Below, piece by piece: positions 1 through 8,341 of a stretch of 12,500 nucleotides of DNA. Origin of the DNA: Conus ventricosus (Eukaryota > Mollusca > Gastropoda > Neogastropoda > Conidae); assembly GCA_018398815.1 (NCBI GenBank), contig CM031615.1:53340833-53353332 (forward strand), in the 5' to 3' direction. Position 1 is the first letter of the stretch. The number at the start of each line of letters is the position of its first letter. The notes beneath the pieces are model-generated. The model was not told the DNA's origin. It was given only the letters and a program-made list of their open reading frames with translations, and ran no database searches. The translations under genes were made by a program, and so were the position numbers.

Positions 1-1288
1 TCGTTAGTCACAGGGCAGAGAACTGTCAAACGTTTGGCTAATTCTGCTGCATGGCAAGATGGAAGGTGAAGCCCATCCTTCTTCTCCCACAGCCTTAACT
101 TTACCTAACGTAAACTAGGCATCCATTCACTTCTGGGTGAGTCACTGACTTCAAATACTCTGTATGGTTTGTGTTCTACAGTCGCATAACCATGAATAAA
201 GATAATTAAGGGACAACGTACCACTGTCAGGAATTGTGCCCAAGTTTTTGGTGCTTCGTATGTATATTTGTCAGGGAAGTGAGTCAACCGAAAATATGTA
301 TGGCTTGTGCAGGTCATCGAAAAAAAGGAAGGATTTTAGAGTCTTGTGCCTGCCCTCACCTGTTCATGAAAACCATGTAGCATGCGTGCATGCTGAGCGG
401 TGAACATAGAGCTCAGGGAAATTTGTTATCTGTAGGATGAGTAGCTTAAATAGAGAAAAGACGATGGCAAAAACGAATGCCACACACACGTTTTTTTTTT
501 TTTTTTTTTTTTTTTACAAAGGAGGTGTATTGTGAGATTGTGTACATTGAAGGCCACGACTAACCCATATCGAGAAACCGTCTTTCCCGACTTTTCTTGA
601 CACAACGTTTGTGTTTCAGATGAATGGGCATGTGTATGATACTTTACGATAATATCACCCCACAACCTATCTTCAAAAGATTCACCTTAAATCGACATTA
701 TACAGTATTGCAGTATGTCCCAATGCCACAACAAACACACGTCACCAACTGTGTGCTTAACATCACATGAACAGAAAACAAAACCAGTATCAGTATCCAT
801 CAGATGAACACAGGACATAAAAGAAACATTATCTTCAAGTCGCCGCATATCTTAACCTACCACTCTTCAGTCAAGATAAGAGATTCCGTTTTTCACAGGA
901 AGAGGAGGGTATGCACATTGCTCAAATCAAAGAGTCAATCACTGAATGGTACTATCAATGATGTCAAATAAAAAGAAGGATTTGACAAGATTTCCTTTCT
1001 GACTTCCATCCATGCATGGCGACGATGGTCTTGTCTGCAGGCTACAGAAGATGAAGCTGGATTTTAAACGGAAGCAAGGGGATATAGAGACGAGGCCCAG
1101 GGTTATGGTGGCCCGGCTGATATCAGGTTTTGTTGTTGGACAACTTTTGCTATTTGCCGACTGAAAGTCTGTCAGTGCAGGAATAGACATGTCTGGGCCA
1201 CGCGCCATTTACTTGAAGCCTTTTCACTTCCTCACCTTCAGTCATGATCAAAAGCGTCTTTCACTGGCTGACTGCAGGCCCCCAGCTT
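1..1288. other. No recognisable gene
   Basis: I see no coding sequence I can support here. Open frames on the minus strand (105-317, 426-665, 939-1208) have no recognisable domain, no codon pattern that stands out and no splice context I could tie to a gene. The only clear structure is a 25-base T run at 491-515. Confidence 0.5.
491..515. repeat. Poly(T) run, 25 bases
   Basis: An uninterrupted run of 25 T. It could be the reversed A-tail of an old retroposed copy, but no SINE or LINE body was recognised beside it. Confidence 0.9.
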
Positions 1289-1305
1289 CCCCCCCCCCCC
1301 CCCCC
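1289..1305. repeat. Poly(C) run, 17 bases
   Basis: Uninterrupted C homopolymer, one of six long G/C runs in the window. Confidence 0.9.
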
Positions 1306-1522
1306 TCCCTGCCGTTACGTGCTGTCACTGCGTGGCGTCCTCGTCTTGCGCTCCCGTGACGTAGTGTAATCATAGCAAAGAACGGGTTCAGGAATCCTTA
1401 CTCGGCAGGGCGACAAAAACCAGCAGTTGCCATTTAACTCTCTGTCTAGGAGTGTATGTTCTCACCCGTGTCTGTCCGGCCGCCAGCCAAATGATGCAAA
1501 AATACTGAACCATTTTTTAAAA

Positions 1523-1684
1523 TCACAGCTGGGCGGAAAGACTGACTCTGGTCCGATGACGAAGCCCGTCAGTTTCACTTCGGATCGGCAGCATGGATGT
1601 GGATTCAAGGGCAGATCCCGGGATCCGCGCAATCTTGGTGGAGATGTATTTGCTCTCCAGTCCCCCCATCTTAGTACCTACCAT
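1523..1684 (-). CDS. Possible small ORF or coding remnant, unknown
   Basis: This minus-strand frame of 53 codons plus TGA runs from an ATG at 1684 to 1525-1523. Its translation contains a compositionally normal stretch (KMGGLESKY, then KIARIPGSALES, then MLPIRSETDGL) with none of the low-complexity character of most frames here. The local DNA is more GC-rich than its flanks. The frame can be extended upstream without a stop for about 18 more codons, into the 32-bp tandem repeat at 1674-1773, which duplicates its first codons out of phase. I do not recognise the protein. It could be the last exon of an unknown gene, a decayed fragment or a chance frame. Confidence 0.15.
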   Translation of the reverse strand: MVGTKMGGLESKYISTKIARIPGSALESTSMLPIRSETDGLRHRTRVSLSAQL

Positions 1685-1773
1685 GAAGAGATCACGTTCC
1701 CACCCGTACCTACCATGAAGAGATCACGTTCCCACCCGTACCTACCATGAAGAGATCACGTTCCCACCCGTAT
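1674..1773. repeat. 32-bp tandem repeat, 3 copies
   Basis: Three identical 32-bp units begin at 1674, 1706 and 1738, each containing CCATGAAGAGATCACG, followed by a partial fourth start (GTAT). Perfect identity implies recent duplication or active homogenisation. The period is not a multiple of three, so duplication would shift any reading frame across it. Confidence 0.95.
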
Positions 1774-2570
1774 CTGCTGGTTTGCATGTTGATTTCTCTC
1801 TCAGCGCGGCCATGCCCAGAAACTACCAAGTTTGTTTGAACCAAACTTTATTGAAAGATGGCATGGGGACATGACATGACCCATCACATGAAGTGTCGGC
1901 GGCTGATTGGTGCTGCGGGACGGATGTATGATCGCTTAGCAAAGATTATGACACATTTCATGCTGGACCGATGGAGGTGGGTGCGGGGAAGGAGGGGGGG
2001 GGGGGGTAGAGATATTACCGACCCAATTTGATCAACACTGTGTAGAAAGATAGTCTGTAGCCTATGAAAGATTCTCTGACATGTTGGCGTTGATCTGCGA
2101 CAACGGTTCTTATCAAACAACGCATCCAGGATCTGCATCATTTCTGGAGAAATTTACAGAAATGACAGATCTCGTGAAGTTAATGTGAACGTGCTTTTCA
2201 CCTGGTTCCGCAATAAAATTCGTTGAAATCGTCCTCGGGATGGATATGATCTTTCCGCCCAGTTCCGCTCAAAGGGGCTGTGTAGGCTTTGTGTAATTAT
2301 CTTCATTGATTGGCAGACCAACAGACGTGTGTAGACACGTGACTCCTTTGACGTGGGTAGCAACAGCAGCAGCAACAACAAATATAGATAATGAAGAAGA
2401 AAAAAAAAAAACGAGAAAAAAGCAGAGCAAAGTAACCGCTCCAACCAATTGACAATCAATACTACAGACACCATTGCCCTGTACAGTCATGAACAAACGG
2501 ACACAGTGCACGTGCACCCGTTATCACAAACTGGTTTGAAAGAACTTGGACTCAAGGATCTTGAATCTTT
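1774..2570. other. No recognisable gene; possible minus-strand poly(A) signal
   Basis: No supported coding sequence. A G13 run lies at 1994-2006. A CTTTATTG at about 1846-1853 reads CAATAAAG on the minus strand, a possible polyadenylation signal inside a short inverted repeat (AAGTTTG ... CAAACTT). No gene ending there was identified. An A-rich patch occurs at about 2396-2420. Confidence 0.4.
1994..2006. repeat. Poly(G) run, 13 bases
   Basis: Uninterrupted G homopolymer preceded by GGA. Confidence 0.85.
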
Positions 2571-2578
2571 CACACACA

Positions 2579-2661
<83 letters not shown>

Positions 2662-2662
2662 C

Positions 2663-2693
<31 letters not shown>

Positions 2694-2700
2694 TACTCAC
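2571..2700. repeat. (CA)n microsatellite, about 130 bp
   Basis: Dinucleotide CA repeat with a few interruptions (CGTA near 2580, CGCC near 2660, AAA near 2688). The many open frames over it (Thr-His or Cys-Val polymers) are artefacts of a repeat that contains no stop codons. Confidence 0.97.
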
Positions 2701-2702
2701 AT

Positions 2703-2704
<2 letters not shown>

Positions 2705-2774
<70 letters not shown>
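2705..2774. repeat. (GA)n microsatellite, about 70 bp
   Basis: GA repeat following the CA tract with a single slip at about 2756. Together the two tracts form a compound CA-GA microsatellite. Confidence 0.97.
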
Positions 2775-3127
2775 TGCAAAAGGATACACTGCGGAAGATA
2801 AAATTCTTAACAGCCTTTCAACAGGGACAGTATGGCCTCTGATTAAAAGTTTTATATTTGTTTTTATTTGTTTGTTTCTTTCTTTCTTTCTTTTTTTCAT
2901 TTATTTGTTGTTGTTTTTTGTTTTTTTATTTGTTTATCCTGGATCGACTCTTTATTTCTTTACTCCTATACACCGACTCTTTCCTAGTTCTGACTGAACT
3001 CAATAATATGTGAATTTGATTGACTATATAATTATGTGACAGTGTGAACGTTTACATGCACATCATGTGATAGCAAGTATTTTCTTTTCCTTTTTAACCC
3101 AAAAACCTTAACAGCAGTGAAATCATT

Positions 3128-3129
<2 letters not shown>
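2775..3129. other. T-rich intergenic stretch with short TTTC repeats
   Basis: AT-rich DNA with a short TTTC/TTTG repeat at about 2855-2930. No gene was recognised. A TTTATT at about 2951 reads AATAAA on the minus strand and could be a distant polyadenylation signal for caveolin copy A, but this is weak. Confidence 0.4.

Positions 3130-3205
<76 letters not shown>
3130..3205. repeat. (AG)n microsatellite, about 76 bp
   Basis: Uninterrupted AG repeat. If caveolin copy A is transcribed, it lies downstream of that gene's last exon and would read as CU repeat in the RNA. Confidence 0.97.
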
Positions 3206-3209
<4 letters not shown>

Positions 3210-3305
3210 CCCAATAACTATGCAACGTCTCACACGCGTCAAGACGCTTCGATAGCGATCTACACTACCCAGTGCTAACCAGTGAACAGGAGATGCTTGT
3301 GTCTT

Positions 3306-3325
3306 CCCCCCCCCCCCCCCCCCCC
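3306..3325. repeat. Poly(C) run, 20 bases
   Basis: Uninterrupted C homopolymer about 100 bp downstream of the caveolin A terminal exon. It would be a G20 run in that transcript. Confidence 0.9.
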
Positions 3326-3426
3326 TTGATGTTCCATCCTGTATAATACCCCAGCCAACGTGGAGGGCCTCTCGTCTTCCTCTCTCCCTCTCCTTCACTA
3401 GGGGCAGAGCGCACGGGCTTCTTTCC

Positions 3427-3548
3427 TCAGCGTGTGTCCTTCCTGAAGGCCCCGAAGACCAATCCGCAGGCCTCGCAGCAGGGTCCATGCAGCAGTGGAC
3501 ACACATCCCGTACAGCTTCTTCAGGCAGCCACAGTTCAGTTCCAGCAC
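3427..3548 (-). pseudogene. Caveolin copy A, C-terminal exon (frameshifted)
   Basis: This encodes the C-terminal part of a caveolin, a membrane-inserted hairpin scaffold protein. After an acceptor-like TTACAG (3554-3549) the exon opens VLELNCGCLKKLYGMCVHCC, then MDP. This matches copy B position for position and the vertebrate caveolin-1 C-terminal membrane region (YSIYVHTVCDP). One base is missing between 3480 and 3481. Beyond it the conserved residues CCEACGLVFGAF continue in the next frame to a TGA at 3429-3427. Without that deletion the exon would be 41 codons including the stop. At least eight Cys are encoded, including the equivalent of palmitoylated Cys143 of caveolin-1. Its partner exon lies about 1.65 kb upstream at 5206-5416. 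The deletion is either real decay or a consensus error. Family assignment is firm; function is not. Confidence 0.8.
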
Positions 3549-4369
3549 CTGTAAGGTGGCATTGATACAGGTGACACAACACTTAGAATAACCTGATGAC
3601 AAGTAACATTTTTTTTTATAAAAAGGACCTGAAAATGTGATTTTCTATTGATTTTGTATAACAATGAAAAAAAAAGATTCTGTACACTATTAATAACATA
3701 TCACACAGTATGTTTCCTTCCGGAAAACCGCAGAAAAAGTGCATAACAATTTGGTCAACATTTCCATTGTTATAGAACAAAAAACAGCAATGACAGCAAC
3801 ACAAACCCGTGCATATGACACTGTGCGTTTGATGCAGTGTTATAATAATGCACGCTCATTTTATTTGTCAATAAAATGTTCCATTCAACGTCTTTATGGC
3901 ACTGTAAATAGCGCAATCGTCTACAAAATAAAAAAAAAATCATATTTGTGATTGACGGTCACTTTTGTGGAAACAGAAAAAAAATGAAAACAATGTTACA
4001 TATTCTATTGCACGCTGAATTTGCGGACAAATCTGCACTTATCATGCGATAACATGTTTGAATATTCCAGCGACGAAAGATTTAGTACGATGATATTTTC
4101 TTACACGGGTATTGGCTCAAGCCCGCTGATGATCTTAGAGAGAAACTACACTGATAACCACACAGCAGAGATGACACTTAAAAATAACCTCCCCATCCTC
4201 GATCTTAAAAGAACAAGAAAAGAACAAGAAAAGAGATAAAGGAAAAAGAAAAGAGATAAAGGAAAATAAACAAACAAACAAAAAATGGAAAACAAAGAAA
4301 CAAATGAACAAAAATGTTACGGAACTGTAAGTCAGTGATAGATCAAACATTTGTGCACACTATTTTAAC

Positions 4370-4640
4370 TACTATCACCACCCCCACCACCACCACCACC
4401 ACCACTGCTTCCACTATCATTATGGCTGTTACCGCTATGTTTCACTACTGCTACAACACCCACTTCACTTATTTCTACTACCACCATCACCACCACCATC
4501 ACTACTACTGTTGTCTCCACCATCATCAATACTGTCATCATCACCACCTCCGCTTCACCTTCACATCCCTACCACCACCATCGCCGCTACCGCGTCAACA
4601 ACAACAACAAAATCGACATGATCACCACCACCACCCACCA
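4370..4640. repeat. Imperfect CAC/CAT/CTA trinucleotide-rich tract
   Basis: Long run of ACC, ACT, CAT and CAA triplets with interruptions; the purest part is (CAC)n at about 4381-4405. Frames across it encode poly-His/Thr or poly-Val/Gly and are not credible proteins. Confidence 0.85.
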
Positions 4641-4674
4641 TAGCCAACATCACACCCACCCACCACAGCCAACA

Positions 4675-4727
<53 letters not shown>

Positions 4728-4728
4728 A

Positions 4729-4811
<83 letters not shown>

Positions 4812-4823
4812 CACGCACGCACG

Positions 4824-4880
<57 letters not shown>
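4675..4880. repeat. Compound (CA)n-(CGCA)n-(CA)n tract, about 205 bp
   Basis: CA repeat at about 4675-4723, tetranucleotide CGCA repeat at about 4729-4828 with one slip at 4811 (GCCACG), and CA repeat again to 4880. It is almost perfectly alternating purine/pyrimidine over its whole length, which established work links to left-handed Z-DNA formation. All six frames lack stops over much of it, so open frames here mean nothing. Confidence 0.95.
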
Positions 4881-4884
<4 letters not shown>

Positions 4885-5152
4885 CCACCATTTACCACCA
4901 CAACCACCGCTTTCAATTGCAATCAATATTACCCCCAACCACTTATTAATTAACAGAACCACTCAAACCCACACTCTCCCGCTATCATCAAACCCTTTCC
5001 ACTCCCTCCTCCACTCCCCCCTCCCCCTCCTCGCCCATTCCCTAACCTCCATCCCCACTCCTCAGGCCCCCTCAGTCTTCCATCCCAGCCCCTCTCCCCA
5101 TACCAGACCTATATCCTCCCCCCCCTCCCTTGCCCTCCACCCCCACTTCCAT

Positions 5153-5179
5153 CCCCCCCCCCCCCCCCCCCCCCCCCCC
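5153..5179. repeat. Poly(C) run, 27 bases
   Basis: Uninterrupted C27. On the minus strand it is a G27 run starting about 26 bases downstream of the end of the caveolin A middle exon. Confidence 0.9.
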
Positions 5180-5205
5180 ATGAGTCCAGAAGGCGAAGGT
5201 GGACC

Positions 5206-5416
5206 CTTGAAGCAAGGCGTGATGCACCAGATGTGGGAGAAGGCGATGCCAGCGAACTCGCAGCCCCACTCCATGGCCAGACAGACTCCGCAGAAGAGAG
5301 TGTGGAGGGTGTAGCACAGGTCCTTCCAGCACGTGAAGCACCTGTACGAGTTGGTCCACCACGCAGTCCATGGAATGCGCTCCTTCCGGCTCGGCCAGAA
5401 CATCTTCAAAACTGAC
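5206..5416 (-). pseudogene. Caveolin copy A, scaffolding and hairpin exon (frameshifted)
   Basis: This encodes the caveolin core. After an acceptor (CCTCAATCAAG, 5417 side) the exon opens VSFEDVLAEPEGAHSMDC, where FEDVLAEP is close to the caveolin family signature FEDVIAEP. One extra G in a GTGGTGG stretch at about 5356-5362 shifts the frame. The conserved protein then continues as WTNSYRCFTCWKDLCY (scaffolding segment), [20 protein letters not shown] (intramembrane hairpin) and SHIWCITPCFK, equivalent to LHIWAVVPCIK of caveolin-1. The exon is 211 nt against 210 nt for the same span in copy B, exactly one base over. The start coincides with the phase-0 boundary used in copy B. Nine Cys are encoded. 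With the C-terminal exon also frameshifted, copy A looks like a pseudogene unless both indels are assembly errors. Confidence 0.82.
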
Positions 5417-5502
5417 CTTGATTGAGGACGGAACGGGAAGTTGTTGTTGAATGAGAGGAATGAAGAACGTCAGAAGCATGTATATATCTTGCGCTCAGCA
5501 AC

Positions 5503-5503
<1 letters not shown>

Positions 5504-5568
<65 letters not shown>

Positions 5569-5581
5569 ACACACACACTCG

Positions 5582-5615
<34 letters not shown>

Positions 5616-5625
5616 ATCTCTCTCA

Positions 5626-5669
<44 letters not shown>
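5504..5669. repeat. Compound (CA)n-(CT)n microsatellite
   Basis: CA repeat from 5504 to about 5578, CT repeat with CTCAT interruptions from 5579 to about 5659, then a short CA run. It sits about 90 bp on the intron side of the caveolin A core-exon acceptor. Confidence 0.96.
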
Positions 5670-6650
5670 TGAACCGTATTTGACCTACCATATTTGGCTG
5701 CCCACAACTCATTTTACACGTGAGCCAATAAAGTTTATCTGTCTTGTGTTTGACAAATTGGAATATTTCTAGAGTTCTGACGCCATCGCTGTCAATTACA
5801 ACATTCCTGGAATTCCACCGCTGTTTCTACGACATGAACAAAATGTAAACTTTGATTTTGATCTCATATCATATTTTTTGTCTGTCTTTTTGTTATTATA
5901 TTGCTAAAGATGGTCTTGACAAAATCCCCTTCCGATCTCACAATATAGCGTGTCAACATTGTGTACATGTTCCACACTTCTTAACTTCTTTCCATCACTT
6001 CTTTCCGTCTCAAAGTGATTCTATAGCAACTGTATAAATGTATGGTGTTATATGGAGTTTTATCACCATTTACCAATAATTTGGATCATTATTCAAAAGT
6101 TTCTAAGTGTTTCTTAAATTTTGAATGTAGGAGGCCTACGCAACATTTCCAAAATGTTAGAACACATACTAATATATTTGAAAACTTATTTCAAACAAAC
6201 TAAAAACACTCCCATGTTTCATGTTAGGTAATATTTTGGGGTCACTCCTGTGCTGATTTGTTTTGTTTGTTCGTTTAAACTGCTCTGGTCTTTATTCACC
6301 AGATTCAGTTCTGTTACCATGATATAACCGACCTTGTCCTGAACATGTCTACAAAACAGTTTCTCTTCACTCAATGATTATGTATTGCCCGGACGTCTGT
6401 GAGATCTTAAGTCCAGAATGTCCAATACCTATTTTTCCGGTTTGGTGGGATCCGTTTATAGTTTCTTTTTTTCACCCCAACGTGCTATAGATTAGTCTCT
6501 GTGTTTGTTTCTTCTTTTTTTTTTTTTCATGTGTGGCCTCTTCTATCATTTTACTCGTTGTATTTTTGTTTTGTTTTGTTTTGTTGTTTTGTGTCCACAT
6601 CCTTTCGGACAGACAACATCCACATTTTCATGTAAAGAAAATGACAACAA

Positions 6651-6747
6651 ATTCATAATAACATCAACAAATTCATAATAACATCAACAAATTCATAATA
6701 ACATCAACAAATTCATAATAACATCAACAAATTCATAATAACATCAA
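6651..6747. repeat. 20-bp tandem repeat, 5 copies
   Basis: Unit ATTCATAATAACATCAACAA, starting at 6651, 6671, 6691, 6711 and 6731, with identical copies apart from the end of the last. A very AT-rich minisatellite within intron 1 of caveolin A. Confidence 0.95.
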
Positions 6748-6864
6748 ACTTAAAAGAAACGTGACTGTTTCACCCGACGAAAGAGACAAACTGACTACAA
6801 GAGAAACTCGACACGTTTGGACCTCTCTGGTCTGCTGAGAAGGAGACAATGCGAATTGAATAAT

Positions 6865-7061
6865 GAGGAGGAGGAGGAGGAGGAGGAGGAGGAGGAGGAG
6901 GAGGATATAACACCACCACCACCGCCGCCACCACCACCACCACCACCACCACCACCAGCACAACAAGAACAAGAACAACAACAACAACAATAATAATAAT
7001 ACTAATAGTCATTTTATCACTCCTCCGCCTCCTCCTCCTCCTCCTCCGCCTCCTCCTCCTG

Positions 7062-7114
<53 letters not shown>

Positions 7115-7145
7115 GAACACGATGATGATGATCATCATCAACAAC
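6865..7145. repeat. Mosaic of trinucleotide repeats
   Basis: Successive blocks on the plus strand: GAG at about 6865-6904, ACC/GCC at about 6910-6957, AAC and AAT at about 6963-7005, CTC/CGC at about 7020-7060, CTA at about 7061-7112, then ATG/ATC to about 7145. The phase changes between motifs. The long poly-Ser/Arg/Pro/Val frame on the minus strand is a by-product of these triplets. Confidence 0.93.
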
Positions 7146-7287
7146 ATATTCAACAATAATAAACGGAGGATTACTACCACTTTCAGCAACAATATGATGA
7201 TAGCAATTAGAGTATAAATAGTAACTGTATTGACAGAATGGGAGACAAAGAAAAAGAGAGAGGGTTTAGAGGATAGTCAAACAACAC

Positions 7288-7412
7288 AACAACACCAAAT
7301 CACTCCTGTACCTTCAAGTGCTGATTGATGTTGTTGGGGTCCCTATGCACAACATAACAACACCAAATCACTCCTTTACCTTCAAATGCTGATTGATGTT
7401 GTTGGGGTCCCT
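7288..7412. repeat. 57-bp direct duplication spanning an exon-intron junction
   Basis: Copies at 7288-7344 and 7356-7412, offset 68 bp, with 55 of 57 bases identical (differences at the 7308 and 7317 equivalents). Read on the minus strand, each copy contains the last codons of the caveolin N-terminal exon (RDPNNINQHLK) and a GT donor: GTAAAG in the exon-proximal copy, GTACAG in the downstream copy. Confidence 0.9.
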
Positions 7413-7478
7413 GTTCACCAGGTCCAGGTCATCCGCTATGGTGAAGGATCTCCAGACAGTGAATGATGCTGTTCTCTC
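7380..7478 (-). CDS. Caveolin copy A, N-terminal exon
   Basis: On the minus strand this exon ends with DDLDLVNRDPNNINQHLK and then a clean donor AAG|GTAAAG. The segment matches the conserved pre-scaffold region of caveolins (caveolin-1: EIDLVNRDPKHLNDDVVK), ending at the same phase-0 point before FEDV. The proposed start follows TTTTAG at 7479. A TAG lies in frame immediately upstream and no in-frame ATG follows it, so this must be an internal exon, not the first. The acceptor has a short, weak pyrimidine tract; AACAG at 7469 is an alternative but changes the phase. At 33 codons it is shorter than the 55-codon human CAV1 exon 2. The frame is intact. Part of the exon is duplicated downstream at 7288-7344. 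The start codon exon was not found with confidence. Confidence 0.75.
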
Positions 7479-7800
7479 CTAAAACCCTGCTTCACCAACT
7501 AGACCCGCATCACAAACATCTCATTCCACACACAGATCCACCTTTGTATACCTACCATTCCCAGCCCCCTCGCTCAGCAAACAGTTCCTTGATCATCATT
7601 AGCGTCGTTGTTTCAGATTAGCCGGATCGGATTGTGGGCATTTACGATCAGTTTGAATCGTGTGCGGCATTAGGGGTGGATGGCGAGATATTGAAGGATC
7701 GTGAGATCGAGGATCTTTGAGATGGGTAGCTCTCTCTCTCTGTATGGTGGTTGAATCGTAGTTCGTGTGTTTAGGGACATACACGTTCAATTGTCTGTTT
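7479..7800. other. No confident gene; possible 5' region of caveolin A
   Basis: The first exon of caveolin A should lie upstream on the minus strand. A short frame (ATGATGATCAAG, about 7597, followed by a TG|GTAGGT donor-like site near 7559) is a candidate, but it has only 14 codons and nothing diagnostic. I would not rely on it. Confidence 0.2.
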
Positions 7801-7804
7801 GTTC

Positions 7805-7945
7805 GCGCCTCTCTCTCTGTCTGTTTGTCTGTCTGCCTGTCTCTGTCTCTTTCTCTCTATCTGTGTTTTTGTCTCGGTCTTGGTCTCGGTCTCGATCTGT
7901 CTGTCTGTCTTTCTGCCTGCATGTCTGCCTGCCTGCCTGCCTGCC

Positions 7946-8000
<55 letters not shown>

Positions 8001-8139
8001 GTCTCTTTCTGTCTCCCTCTGTCTGTCTGTCCGCTCACTCTCTCTGTCTCTCCCTCTCTCCCCTCTCTCTGTATATATCTCTATCTCTGTCTGTCTGTCT
8101 GTCTCTGTCTCTCTCTTTGGTTTTTCTTTGTCTGTCTGT

Positions 8140-8198
<59 letters not shown>
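7805..8198. repeat. (CTGT)n, (CTGC)n and (CT)n microsatellite cluster
   Basis: Tetranucleotide CTGT tract with a CTGC block at about 7914-7945 and a pure CTGT block at about 7946-7997, followed by mixed CT/CTGT and a CT block at about 8142-8198. Plus-strand frames rich in Cys-Leu-Ser-Val are repeat translations, not genes. Confidence 0.95.
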
Positions 8199-8231
8199 GT
8201 TTTTGGAAACACTAGTGAGCATTACCGCACG

Positions 8232-8232
<1 letters not shown>

Positions 8233-8298
<66 letters not shown>
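8233..8298. repeat. (CA)n microsatellite, about 66 bp
   Basis: Uninterrupted CA repeat ending only 43 bp before the transposase start. It occupies the place where the left end of the Tc1 element would be expected. Confidence 0.96.
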
Positions 8299-8301
<3 letters not shown>

Positions 8302-8341
8302 AACAAACAATGCACATAACACTACTGCCGGCAAAAGAAGA

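Larger units (their letters stand above)
3549..5205 (-). other. Putative intron 2 of caveolin copy A
   Basis: This separates the two caveolin A domain exons at a Lys|Val junction (phase 0 in the conserved frames). The 3' end has a reasonable acceptor (TGCCACCTTACAG). The 5' end reads AAG|GGTCCACC, so the GT is one base later than expected and is a poor donor. 3600-4370 is AT-rich with no recognised gene. The rest is trinucleotide repeat, a long CA/CGCA tract, C-rich DNA (4960-5180) and a C27 run. Copy B has no intron at this point. Confidence 0.55.
5417..7379 (-). other. Putative intron 1 of caveolin copy A
   Basis: Lies between the N-terminal exon (donor AAG|GTAAAG at 7380/7379) and the core exon (acceptor ending at 5417). 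It carries a CA/CT microsatellite at its 3' end, about 1 kb of AT-rich unique DNA with no recognised gene (5670-6640), a 20-bp tandem repeat and a block of trinucleotide repeats. A plus-strand CCAATAAAG at about 5725 resembles a polyadenylation signal, but no plus-strand gene is visible in front of it. Confidence 0.6.

Noticed and set aside
1427..1750. 107-codon plus-strand frame
   Set aside because: Pro/His/Arg-rich with no domain, and its end is the 32-bp repeat; the minus strand here has the more protein-like frame.
1674..1773. CRISPR-like array
   Set aside because: The units are directly adjacent with no spacers and the sequence is animal; it is a plain tandem repeat. The same applies to 6651-6747.
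2449..2997. Long plus-strand frame of 182 codons
   Set aside because: Most of it is Thr-His and Arg-Glu translation of CA and GA microsatellites; no stop codons are possible in those repeats.
3123..3602. 159-codon minus-strand frame as one protein
   Set aside because: Only the short VLELNCGC...MDP part is caveolin; after the frameshift the rest is out of frame and then repeat.
4618..4962. Several overlapping open frames on both strands
   Set aside because: They translate the CA/CGCA tract into Thr-His-Ala-Arg or Cys-Val polymers.
5720..5735. Plus-strand polyadenylation signal CCAATAAAG
   Set aside because: The hexamer is real but no plus-strand exon precedes it; chance occurrence is likely in AT-rich DNA.
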